From NCBI GenBank assembly GCA_022360075.1, contig JAKSDN010000206.1, positions 1 to 8,858 of the forward strand: DNA of 8,858 nucleotides. Reading direction: 5' to 3'. The position numbers were made by a program, and so were the translations under genes. Below are positions 1 through 5,432 of the stretch, piece by piece (position 1 is the stretch's first letter; every line of letters starts with the position of its first letter). The DNA comes from Kiloniellales bacterium. Lineage in GTDB: Bacteria; Pseudomonadota; Alphaproteobacteria; Kiloniellales; JAKSDN01. The notes beneath the pieces were generated by a model. It was not told where the DNA came from and searched no databases. It saw only the letters and a list, made by a program, of their open reading frames with translations.

Positions 1-1
1 C

Positions 2-1225
2 GACTTGCATCGGCTGAACCGGACGATCAAGCGCGAGGAGCGCTGGCTGGCACGCGGCGTCACCGCCCGGCGCCGGCGCAACCAAGGAAGGCTCGCCCGG
101 CTCCAGGCCTTGCGCCAGGCCCGGGCGGACTGGCTGCGCGCACCCGGCACCGCCAGGATCGAGGCCGCGGCCAGCGACAGCAGCGGCGATCTGGTGATCG
201 AGGCCGAGGGCCTGAGCAAGGCCTTCGAGAGCGAGACCGGTGAACGAAGGAATGTGCTGCGCGATGTCTCCACGCGAATCAAGCGTGGCGACCGCATCGG
301 CATCATCGGTGCCAACGGCAGCGGCAAGACCACCTTGGTCCGGCTGCTGACCGGCAGCCTGCCGCCCGACGCTGGCCAGTTGCGCCTCGGCACCGGCCTC
401 GCGCCTCTCTACTTCGACCAGCGGCGCGAGAGCCTCGACCCGGAGGCCACGCTCTGGCGCAGCCTGGCGCCGGACGGTGGCGACTCGCTCATGGTGCGCG
501 GCCGCCAGCGCCATGTCGTCGCCTACTTACGCGACTTCCTGTTCGAGGAGGAGCAGGCCCGGCAGCCGGTCAAGCGGCTGTCCGGCGGCGAGAAGAACCG
601 GCTGCTGCTGGCCCGGCTCTTCGCCAAACCCAGCAACCTCCTGATCCTGGACGAGCCGACCAACGACCTGGACATGGAGACGCTCGACCTGCTGACCGAG
701 ACCCTCGACGGCTACGAGGGCACCCTGCTTCTGGTCAGCCACGACCGCGACTTCCTCGACCGGCTCGTGACCGGCGTGATCGCCTTGGAGGGCGACGGCC
801 GGGCTCGGGACTACGTCGGCGGCTATGCAGACTACCTGCGCCAGCGCGAGGCCAAGGCCGCCCCGAGGACGCCTGCAGCACCTCGGCCGAAGACGGACAC
901 GGCGAAGCCGAAGGCCGAGAGCAGAGCGCGCGCCAGCAAGCTGAGCTACAAGGAGGCGCGCGAGCTCGACACGCTGCCTGCAAAGATCGACGCGCTGACG
1001 CACGAGATCCAGACGCTCGAGGCGAAGCTGTCGGACAGCGCGTTCTACAGTCGAGAGCCCGCGGCCTTCCGCGAGGCGACATCCCGGCTCGAGCAGGCGC
1101 GCCAGGCGCTCGACGACAGCGAGGCGCGCTGGCTCGAGCTGGAGGAGCGCCGCGAGGCCTTGGCCGCGGGTCGGGACGTGCCCAGTCAAAACCGGAGCGA
1201 GTCGCCGGCCGGGGACGCCGCGTGA
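2..1225 (+). CDS. uup: ABC-F family ATPase, Uup-like (5' end cut by window)
   Basis: The reading frame is open to the left edge, so the first ABC domain lies outside. Counting residues from the in-frame TTG at position 5, the visible part starts in the basic inter-domain linker (about 1-45). It continues into the second ATPase domain (about 62-265), with Walker A GANGSGKT at 102-109, signature LSGGEKNR at 192-199, Walker B LLILDEP at 212-218 followed by TNDLD, and the switch histidine in SHDRD at 246. After an Ala/Pro/Lys-rich stretch (283-310) comes a charged coiled-coil C-terminal domain (about 312-385), typical of Uup. There are no membrane segments. ABC-F proteins are soluble, ribosome- or DNA-associated ATPases; Uup is linked to ribosome function and to lowering precise transposon excision. 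The TNDLDMETLDLL stretch and the C-terminal coiled coil favour Uup over EttA or YheS. The stop overlaps the exporter start by 4 nt, suggesting co-transcription. Confidence 0.9.
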   Translation, partial: DLHRLNRTIKREERWLARGVTARRRRNQGRLARLQALRQARADWLRAPGTARIEAAASDSSGDLVIEAEGLSKAFESETGERRNVLRDVSTRIKRGDRIGIIGANGSGKTTLVRLLTGSLPPDAGQLRLGTGLAPLYFDQRRESLDPEATLWRSLAPDGGDSLMVRGRQRHVVAYLRDFLFEEEQARQPVKRLSGGEKNRLLLARLFAKPSNLLILDEPTNDLDMETLDLLTETLDGYEGTLLLVSHDRDFLDRLVTGVIALEGDGRARDYVGGYADYLRQREAKAAPRTPAAPRPKTDTAKPKAESRARASKLSYKEARELDTLPAKIDALTHEIQTLEAKLSDSAFYSREPAAFREATSRLEQARQALDDSEARWLELEERREALAAGRDVPSQNRSESPAGDAA

Positions 1226-2109
1226 GCCTCTCGGTCCGGCCGTTTCACCTGCTGCTGTTCGTCGGCATCATGGTGGTCTGGGGCCTCAACCTCGTGATCG
1301 GCAAGATCGGGATCGAGCAGATCCCGCCGATCCTGCTGATGGCCCTCCGCTTCGGGCTGGCGGCCCTGCTGATCGCCCCTTTCGTCCCCCGGCCGCACGG
1401 CCATTGGCGCGAGGTCATCTTGATCTCGACCAGCCTCGGCCTGATCCACTTCGCGCTGATGTTCACGGGCCTCAAGAATCTGGACGCCGCGGTGGCGGCG
1501 GTGGTGATCCAGCTTCAGGTGCCCTTCGCCGCCCTGCTCGCGGCCTTCGTGTTCGGCGACAAGCTCGGCTGGCGCCGTGCGCTCGGCCTGGTGATCGCCT
1601 TTGCCGGCGTCGCGCTGATCGCCGGCGAGCCGCGCTTTCACGGCGAGTACGGGCCGCTGTTCCTGGTGCTGCTGGCCACGCTCATGTGGTCGGTCGCGAA
1701 CATCCAGATCAAGAAGCTCGAAGGCGTCGACGGCATGACACTGAATGCCTGGGTGGCGATCCTGGCCACGCCGCAGCTCCTCATCGCGTCGTTCCTACTG
1801 GAAGACGGGCAGTGGGCCGCCGTGACCAACGCCGACTGGCGTGCCTGGGGCTCCGTGGTCTACCAGGCTGTGATGGTTTACTGGATCGGCTACGGCACCT
1901 GGCTCTGGCTCCTGCGCCAGTACGAGGTCAATCAGGCCATGCCCTTCACGCTGCTGGTGCCGCTGGTCGGCGTGGCCGCCGGCGTGATCTTCCTCGACGA
2001 GGCCTTTACCCTGGCTCTGGCGGCCGGCGGCCTGCTCACCATTATCGGCGTCGCCATCATCCTGATCCGCCGGCCGAAGACCGCGGCGCCCGAGGCCGAG
2101 CGCTTCTGA
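1222..2109 (+). CDS. EamA/DMT-superfamily transporter (putative metabolite exporter)
   Basis: An inner-membrane protein of 295 residues, the usual length for the ten-helix drug/metabolite transporter superfamily. Two EamA repeats are visible, about residues 8-135 and 145-282, each made of hydrophobic helices. The first repeat contains the family-typical MVVWGLNLVIGK stretch (17-28) and an ALRFGLAALLIAP segment (41-53). The second starts after a GEYGPL loop, has LATLMWSVANI (151-161), and ends with the EAFTLALAAGGLLTIIGVAII helix pair and a basic tail. EamA proteins such as E. coli EamA (YdeD) export cysteine-pathway metabolites, while others act on different small molecules; the substrate here cannot be read from sequence. 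The GTG start at 1222 overlaps the upstream stop in a GTGA arrangement, which supports it over the in-frame ATG at residue 17, since starting there would remove half of helix 1. The next gene starts one nucleotide after the stop. Confidence 0.88.
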   Translation: MSLSVRPFHLLLFVGIMVVWGLNLVIGKIGIEQIPPILLMALRFGLAALLIAPFVPRPHGHWREVILISTSLGLIHFALMFTGLKNLDAAVAAVVIQLQVPFAALLAAFVFGDKLGWRRALGLVIAFAGVALIAGEPRFHGEYGPLFLVLLATLMWSVANIQIKKLEGVDGMTLNAWVAILATPQLLIASFLLEDGQWAAVTNADWRAWGSVVYQAVMVYWIGYGTWLWLLRQYEVNQAMPFTLLVPLVGVAAGVIFLDEAFTLALAAGGLLTIIGVAIILIRRPKTAAPEAERF

Positions 2110-2110
2110 C

Positions 2111-2815
2111 ATGGACCTGATCGAGCGCCCTTCTCCGAACCACGACTCGCGGCCGCCCGATCAGGAGGTCGATATCCTGCTCCTGCACTACACCGGCATG
2201 CGGACGGCGGTCGAGGCGCTTGACCGCTTATGCGATCCGGCGGCCAAGGTGAGCGCGCACTACTGCATCGACGAAGACGGGACGAGCTACCGCCTGGTGC
2301 CGGAAGGTCGGCGGGCCTGGCACGCCGGCGTGGCCTGCTGGGCTGGGGCGAAGGACATCAACGCCCGCTCGATCGGGATCGAACTGGTCAATCCGGGGCA
2401 CGCGTTCGGCTATCGGCCCTTCCCGGCGCCGCAGATGCTCTCGCTCATCGGGCTCGCCAAGGAGATCCTGGGCCGGCATCCGATTCCGGCCGAGCGCGTG
2501 CTGGGGCACTCGGACGTCGCACCGCTGCGCAAGGAAGATCCGGGCGAGCTGTTCGACTGGCCCGGCCTCGCCGAGGCCGGCATCGGGCTCTGGCCGGCGG
2601 CGCCGAGTGCGCCGAGCGCCGCGCCCGATCTGGCCGAAGCCCAACGCCTGCTGGCGCGTTTCGGCTATGGTTTGGAGATCAGCGGAGAGTTTGACGAGGC
2701 GACCCGTGCTGTGCTGCGCGCCTTCCAGCGCCACTTCCGGCCCGCATCCGTGACCGGCGAGCTGGATCAAGGGACTTTCGACCGCCTTTCGGCCCTGATG
2801 GCGCTTCTGGGGTAA
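2111..2815 (+). CDS. N-acetylmuramoyl-L-alanine amidase, AmpD-type, with peptidoglycan-binding domain
   Basis: A 234-residue zinc amidase that would cleave the bond between N-acetylmuramic acid and L-alanine in muropeptides (wall recycling or remodelling). The Amidase_2 domain spans about residues 15-150. The expected zinc ligands are H26 (LLLHYTGM), H133 (LGHSDVAP) and D143 (KEDPGELFDW). E91 (SIGIELVNPGH) and K141 match the catalytic Glu and the Lys of E. coli AmpD. A PG_binding_1-like domain follows at about 173-230 (AQRLLARFGY, FDEATRAVLRAFQRHF, TGELDQGTFDRL). No signal peptide or lipobox is seen at the N-terminus, so a cytoplasmic location is inferred, as for AmpD; AmiD is the secreted relative with the same domain order. 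The ATG is 1 nt after the exporter stop, with only a weak GAG ribosome site. The gene symbol is left blank because ampD and amiD cannot be separated. The last codons overlap the first TGGG repeat upstream of rnpB. Confidence 0.88.
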   Translation: MDLIERPSPNHDSRPPDQEVDILLLHYTGMRTAVEALDRLCDPAAKVSAHYCIDEDGTSYRLVPEGRRAWHAGVACWAGAKDINARSIGIELVNPGHAFGYRPFPAPQMLSLIGLAKEILGRHPIPAERVLGHSDVAPLRKEDPGELFDWPGLAEAGIGLWPAAPSAPSAAPDLAEAQRLLARFGYGLEISGEFDEATRAVLRAFQRHFRPASVTGELDQGTFDRLSALMALLG

Positions 2816-2831
2816 CATGGGCAGCGATGGG
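2808..2831 (+). promoter_or_regulatory. Three TGGG direct repeats at 10-bp period, MraZ-box-like, upstream of rnpB
   Basis: TGGG occurs at 2808-2811, 2818-2821 and 2828-2831, exactly one helical turn apart. This matches the published E. coli MraZ site of three TGGGN repeats separated by 5 bp. The first repeat lies in the last codons of the amidase gene. The last ends 5 nt before a CTTGAC-type -35 element of the inferred rnpB promoter. The same unit on the opposite strand is found five times upstream of mraZ in this window. Binding of MraZ here is an inference. Confidence 0.5.
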
Positions 2832-2835
2832 CCGC

Positions 2836-2865
2836 CTTGACCGCCGGCCCGTCGCCGCCTAGGTA
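2836..2865 (+). promoter_or_regulatory. Putative rnpB promoter
   Basis: CTTGAC at 2836-2841 matches the alphaproteobacterial housekeeping -35 element well and lies about 30 nt before the mature rnpB 5' end. The -10 is poor: the best-placed candidate is a CTAGGTA stretch at 2859-2865, 17 nt downstream of the -35 hexamer TTGACC (2837-2842). That position would start transcription at or a few bases beyond the P1 helix boundary, so the exact -10 is uncertain. Confidence 0.4.
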
Positions 2866-2868
2866 GCA

Positions 2869-3299
<431 letters not shown>

Positions 3300-3334
3300 G
3301 CCGCCGCCTTTTGGCCGGACTCTCTTCTATAGAA

Positions 3335-3349
3335 GAACATACCGGGAAC
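3335..3349 (+). promoter_or_regulatory. LexA (SOS) box, alphaproteobacterial type
   Basis: The sequence GAACATACCGGGAAC is a perfect GAAC-N7-GAAC direct repeat, the established LexA operator form in Alphaproteobacteria (GTTC-N7-GTTC on the other strand). It overlaps the right end of the palindrome TCTTCTATAGAAGA (3323-3336), whose TATAGA at 3329-3334 could be a -10 element, although no good -35 is seen. The only real gene downstream on this strand is mraZ, 264 nt away. Function is inferred from the motif alone; a chance match is possible in 8.9 kb. Confidence 0.55.
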
Positions 3350-3450
3350 ATAATGTCGCCACCTTTGACGGCGAGTCTCGACTACAGGACCGCAAGTCAG
3401 ACGGCCACAACATCTGGTGCACTACATGAAAGCACCCCCAAAAACCTGCC

Positions 3451-3465
3451 TTAACGACTTCTTAA
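3451..3465 (+). promoter_or_regulatory. CtrA-type box upstream of the dcw promoter
   Basis: TTAACGACTTCTTAA is a perfect TTAA-N7-TTAA, the full CtrA consensus of Alphaproteobacteria. It lies 10 nt upstream of the TATACT -10 element, so it covers the -35 region, the usual placement at CtrA-activated promoters. TTAA is rare in this GC-rich DNA, which makes a chance pair at the correct spacing unlikely. CtrA binding itself is inferred. Confidence 0.6.
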
Positions 3466-3475
3466 GAGGCAAAGT

Positions 3476-3481
3476 TATACT
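3476..3481 (+). promoter_or_regulatory. Putative dcw/mraZ promoter -10 element
   Basis: TATACT differs from the consensus TATAAT at one position. No good -35 is present at 16-18 bp; TTAACG at 3451-3456 is a partial match at 19 bp spacing. That absence fits a promoter that depends on an activator bound at the overlapping CtrA-type box. A start near 3488 would place the CCCA array in the first 45 transcribed bases. Confidence 0.45.
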
Positions 3482-3487
3482 TGTGTG

Positions 3488-3531
3488 CCCATCGATGCCC
3501 ATGATATCCCATAAAGGCCCAGATTGGCCCA
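3488..3531 (-). promoter_or_regulatory. MraZ operator: five TGGG repeats at 10-bp period
   Basis: CCCA occurs at 3488, 3498, 3508, 3518 and 3528 on the + strand, i.e. TGGG five times on the - strand, spaced exactly 10 bp. The base after TGGG is C four times and A once. MraZ in E. coli binds TGGGN repeats at this period upstream of its own operon and represses it. Here the array lies 83-126 nt before the mraZ start and just downstream of the -10 element, a position fitting repression. It has two more repeats than the three described in E. coli. Confidence 0.8.
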
Positions 3532-3602
3532 ATCGTAAGGCACCTAGTCCCAAGGCCTTGAAAGATGCGGGGCTTCAGGGGCGAGGGAGCGGCGGAAGCC
3601 GT

Positions 3603-3607
3603 GGGAG
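3603..3607 (+). promoter_or_regulatory. Ribosome binding site fixing the TTG start of mraZ
   Basis: GGGAG ends 6 nt before the TTG at 3614. No ATG or GTG is suitably placed, and the protein from this TTG begins [17 protein letters not shown], the normal MraZ N-terminus. Confidence 0.75.
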
Positions 3608-3613
3608 ACAGAC

Positions 3614-4081
3614 TTGGCTCTGTTTATTGGCACCTTCGAGAACAAGGTCGACCGGAAGGGACGGGTCTCCGTTCCGGCGCCGTTCCGCCAAGCCATCGCC
3701 GGTCTGACCTTCAATGGGATCGTCGCCTTCCCGTCCCATCGTGCTGCCGCGATCGAGGCTTGCGGCATCGACTTCATGGAGCAGTTGAACGAGCGGATGG
3801 ATCACTTCGATCTCTTCTCGGACCAGCACGACGACCTGGCGCTGACCATCTTCGCGGCCTCGCACCAGCTCGCCTGCGACCCGGAGGGACGGGTCATTCT
3901 GCCGCCGGCCCTGCTCGAGCATGCCGGGATCAGCGACCGCGCCGCCTTCGTGGGCAAGGGCCGGGTGTTCCAGATCTGGCAGCCCGAGACCCTGGCGGAT
4001 CAGGTCACCGCCGCCCGCGAGCGCGCCCGCAACAACGCCCTGACCGTGCCGCTCACGCCGGCCGACGGGGGTGGCCGATGA
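3614..4081 (+). CDS. mraZ: Transcriptional regulator MraZ
   Basis: A 155-residue DNA-binding protein, normal family length, that forms ring-like oligomers and controls the dcw operon it heads. Two SpoVT/AbrB-like repeats are visible, each with the DxxGR signature: [13 protein letters not shown] at residues 13-25 and [16 protein letters not shown] at 89-104. The start [10 protein letters not shown] is standard for the family. Translation starts at a TTG, supported by GGGAG 6 nt upstream; the weak start codon may keep the amount of this regulator low. Five TGGG-type repeats, the known kind of MraZ site, lie in its leader, so autoregulation is likely. The stop overlaps the rsmH start as ATGA, a common arrangement because MraZ and RsmH have opposing effects on division in E. 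coli. Confidence 0.96.
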   Translation: MALFIGTFENKVDRKGRVSVPAPFRQAIAGLTFNGIVAFPSHRAAAIEACGIDFMEQLNERMDHFDLFSDQHDDLALTIFAASHQLACDPEGRVILPPALLEHAGISDRAAFVGKGRVFQIWQPETLADQVTAARERARNNALTVPLTPADGGGR

Positions 4082-5058
4082 CGCGCGCGGGCGGCCATAC
4101 GCCGGTGATGCTCGCAGAGGTGCTCGAGGCGCTGGCGCCGCGCGACGGCGGCATCTACGTCGACGGAACCTTCGGCGCCGGCGGCTACAGCCTGGCGATC
4201 CTCGAGGCCGCCGACTGCCGGGTGATCGCGATCGACCGCGATCCCGAGGCCGTGGCCCGGGCGGCCGGCCTGGCGGCGCGCTACGCCGAGCGCTTCATCA
4301 TGATCGAGGGCCGCTTCGGCGAGCTGGACCGCCTGCTTCTCGACCGCGAACTCGGCCCGGTCGACGGCGTCGCCCTCGACCTCGGCGTCTCCAGCCCGCA
4401 GCTCGACGAGGCGCAACGGGGCTTCTCCTTCCGCGCCGACGGGCCGCTGGACATGCGCATGGAGGGCGCGGTCGGCGGCATGACCGCGGCTGACGCCGTG
4501 AACCAGCTTTCCGAGGCCAATCTGACCGACATTCTGCGCCGCTATGGCGAAGAGCGGCGAGCGCGCCAGGTCGCCCGCGCGATCGTCGCGGCGCGCAGCG
4601 AGAGCGCGATCACCCGCACGCTGGAGCTGGCCGCGATCGTGCGCAAGGTCGTGCGCAAGAGCGCCGACGGCGTCGATCCGGCGACCCGCACCTTCCAGTC
4701 GCTCAGGATCTACGTGAACGACGAGCTCGGCGAGCTCGAGCGCGGCCTCGCCGCGGCCGAGAAGCTGCTGGCGCCGGGCGGCTGCCTGGCCGTCGTCTCG
4801 TTCCATTCCTTGGAAGACCGCGCCGTCAAGCGCTTCCTCCAGGCCCGCAGCGGCACCGCGCCACGCGGCTCCCGCCACACGCCGGACAGTCCGGCCGGGA
4901 CGCGAGCGCCGAGCTTTGCGCTGACGTTCCGCGGCGCCCGCCGGCCCGGCGCCGCCGAGTGCCGGGACAATCCGCGCGCCCGCTCGGCGCGCTTGCGCGC
5001 CGCCCGCCGCACCGAGGCGCCGGCCTGGGGCGATGCGGCGGCGGGAGGCGCGGCATGA
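4078..5058 (+). CDS. rsmH: 16S rRNA (cytosine1402-N4)-methyltransferase RsmH
   Basis: Transfers a methyl group from S-adenosylmethionine to N4 of C1402 in the 16S rRNA decoding centre; also called MraW. It has 326 residues, close to the usual length. Diagnostic motifs are HTPVML (7-12), the SAM-binding [11 protein letters not shown] (28-38) and AIDRDPEA (51-58), [11 protein letters not shown] (100-110), [14 protein letters not shown] (115-128), [14 protein letters not shown] (204-217), [15 protein letters not shown] (239-253) and the basic C-terminal [10 protein letters not shown] (298-307). The ATG at 4078 overlaps the mraZ stop. The same frame is open further upstream, but that part has no resemblance to the family and overlaps mraZ. 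The C-terminal tail after residue 312 is Ala/Gly-rich and low in information. Confidence 0.97.
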   Translation: MTRAGGHTPVMLAEVLEALAPRDGGIYVDGTFGAGGYSLAILEAADCRVIAIDRDPEAVARAAGLAARYAERFIMIEGRFGELDRLLLDRELGPVDGVALDLGVSSPQLDEAQRGFSFRADGPLDMRMEGAVGGMTAADAVNQLSEANLTDILRRYGEERRARQVARAIVAARSESAITRTLELAAIVRKVVRKSADGVDPATRTFQSLRIYVNDELGELERGLAAAEKLLAPGGCLAVVSFHSLEDRAVKRFLQARSGTAPRGSRHTPDSPAGTRAPSFALTFRGARRPGAAECRDNPRARSARLRAARRTEAPAWGDAAAGGAA

Positions 5059-5432
5059 CTCGCTTGATGGCCACCGTCTGGCTGCTCGCCGCGGGCATCG
5101 CCGCGCTCGGCCTGTTCTCGGTCAAGCATCGGGTTCAGGGCCTCGAGCGCGCCCTCGTCCAGGAGCGCCAGGCGATCCAGGAGGTCCGCGAGGGCATCGA
5201 CGTGCTGCAAGCCGAGTGGAGCTACCTGAACCGGCCGGCCGAGATCGCGCGCCTGGCCAGCAAGCATCTCGGCTTCGTCCCGCTCGAGGCCGAGCAGTTC
5301 ATCGGCTTCGAAGAGTTGCCGCCGTGGCGTGCGCCCGGCGTCGACTCGTCGCCCCCGAATTCTTCGCCTCAGGGTCCGGCGAACCCTGCGGATGCGACAC
5401 CCCTTTTAGCCAGCGCGGAGACCCGGCAATGA
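5055..5432 (+). CDS. ftsL: Cell division protein FtsL
   Basis: A small bitopic inner-membrane divisome protein of 125 residues, which with FtsB and FtsQ activates FtsW/FtsI septal wall synthesis. It has a very short cytoplasmic N-terminus, one transmembrane helix (about 4-22), and a periplasmic coiled coil (about 24-58). Then comes the alphaproteobacterial FtsL signature [18 protein letters not shown] (51-68) and a Pro/Ser/Ala-rich tail (about 92-125) with little conserved character. The ATG overlaps the rsmH stop (ATGA) and has a strong GGGAGG at 5043-5048, 6 nt upstream. Identification rests on topology, motif and position between rsmH and ftsI, since FtsL is poorly conserved overall. Confidence 0.92.
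   Translation: MTRLMATVWLLAAGIAALGLFSVKHRVQGLERALVQERQAIQEVREGIDVLQAEWSYLNRPAEIARLASKHLGFVPLEAEQFIGFEELPPWRAPGVDSSPPNSSPQGPANPADATPLLASAETRQ

Larger units (their letters stand above)
3300..3613 (+). other. Regulatory leader between rnpB and mraZ (non-coding)
   Basis: 314 nt without a convincing gene and visibly richer in A/T than its surroundings. In order it holds a 14-bp palindrome (3323-3336), a LexA-type box (3335-3349), a CtrA-type box (3451-3465), a -10 element (3476-3481), five 10-bp-spaced CCCA repeats (3488-3531), a 10-bp palindrome CAAGGCCTTG (3551-3560), a possible hairpin formed by GGCTTC 3571-3576 and GAAGCC 3595-3600, and the mraZ ribosome site (3603-3607). A sixth CCCA at 3549-3552 is 1 bp out of phase with the array. 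Confidence 0.8.

Noticed and set aside
3306..3315. GCCTTTTGGC as a terminator for rnpB
   Set aside because: The stem is only 3 bp and there is no following T-run.
3318..3377. Two GANTC (CcrM methylation) sites in the leader at 3318 and 3373
   Set aside because: GANTC is scattered through the window, including coding regions, and two in about 300 nt is not clearly more than expected.
3417..3707. A 96-codon + strand open frame across the leader and into mraZ
   Set aside because: It runs through the CtrA-type box, the -10 and the five-repeat operator, then overlaps mraZ out of frame; it has no recognisable protein character.
5033..5428. Upstream extension of ftsI to an earlier in-frame start
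   Set aside because: The extension overlaps all of ftsL, is Arg/Pro-rich shadow sequence, and the ATG at 5429 has a good ribosome site and family-like N-terminus.
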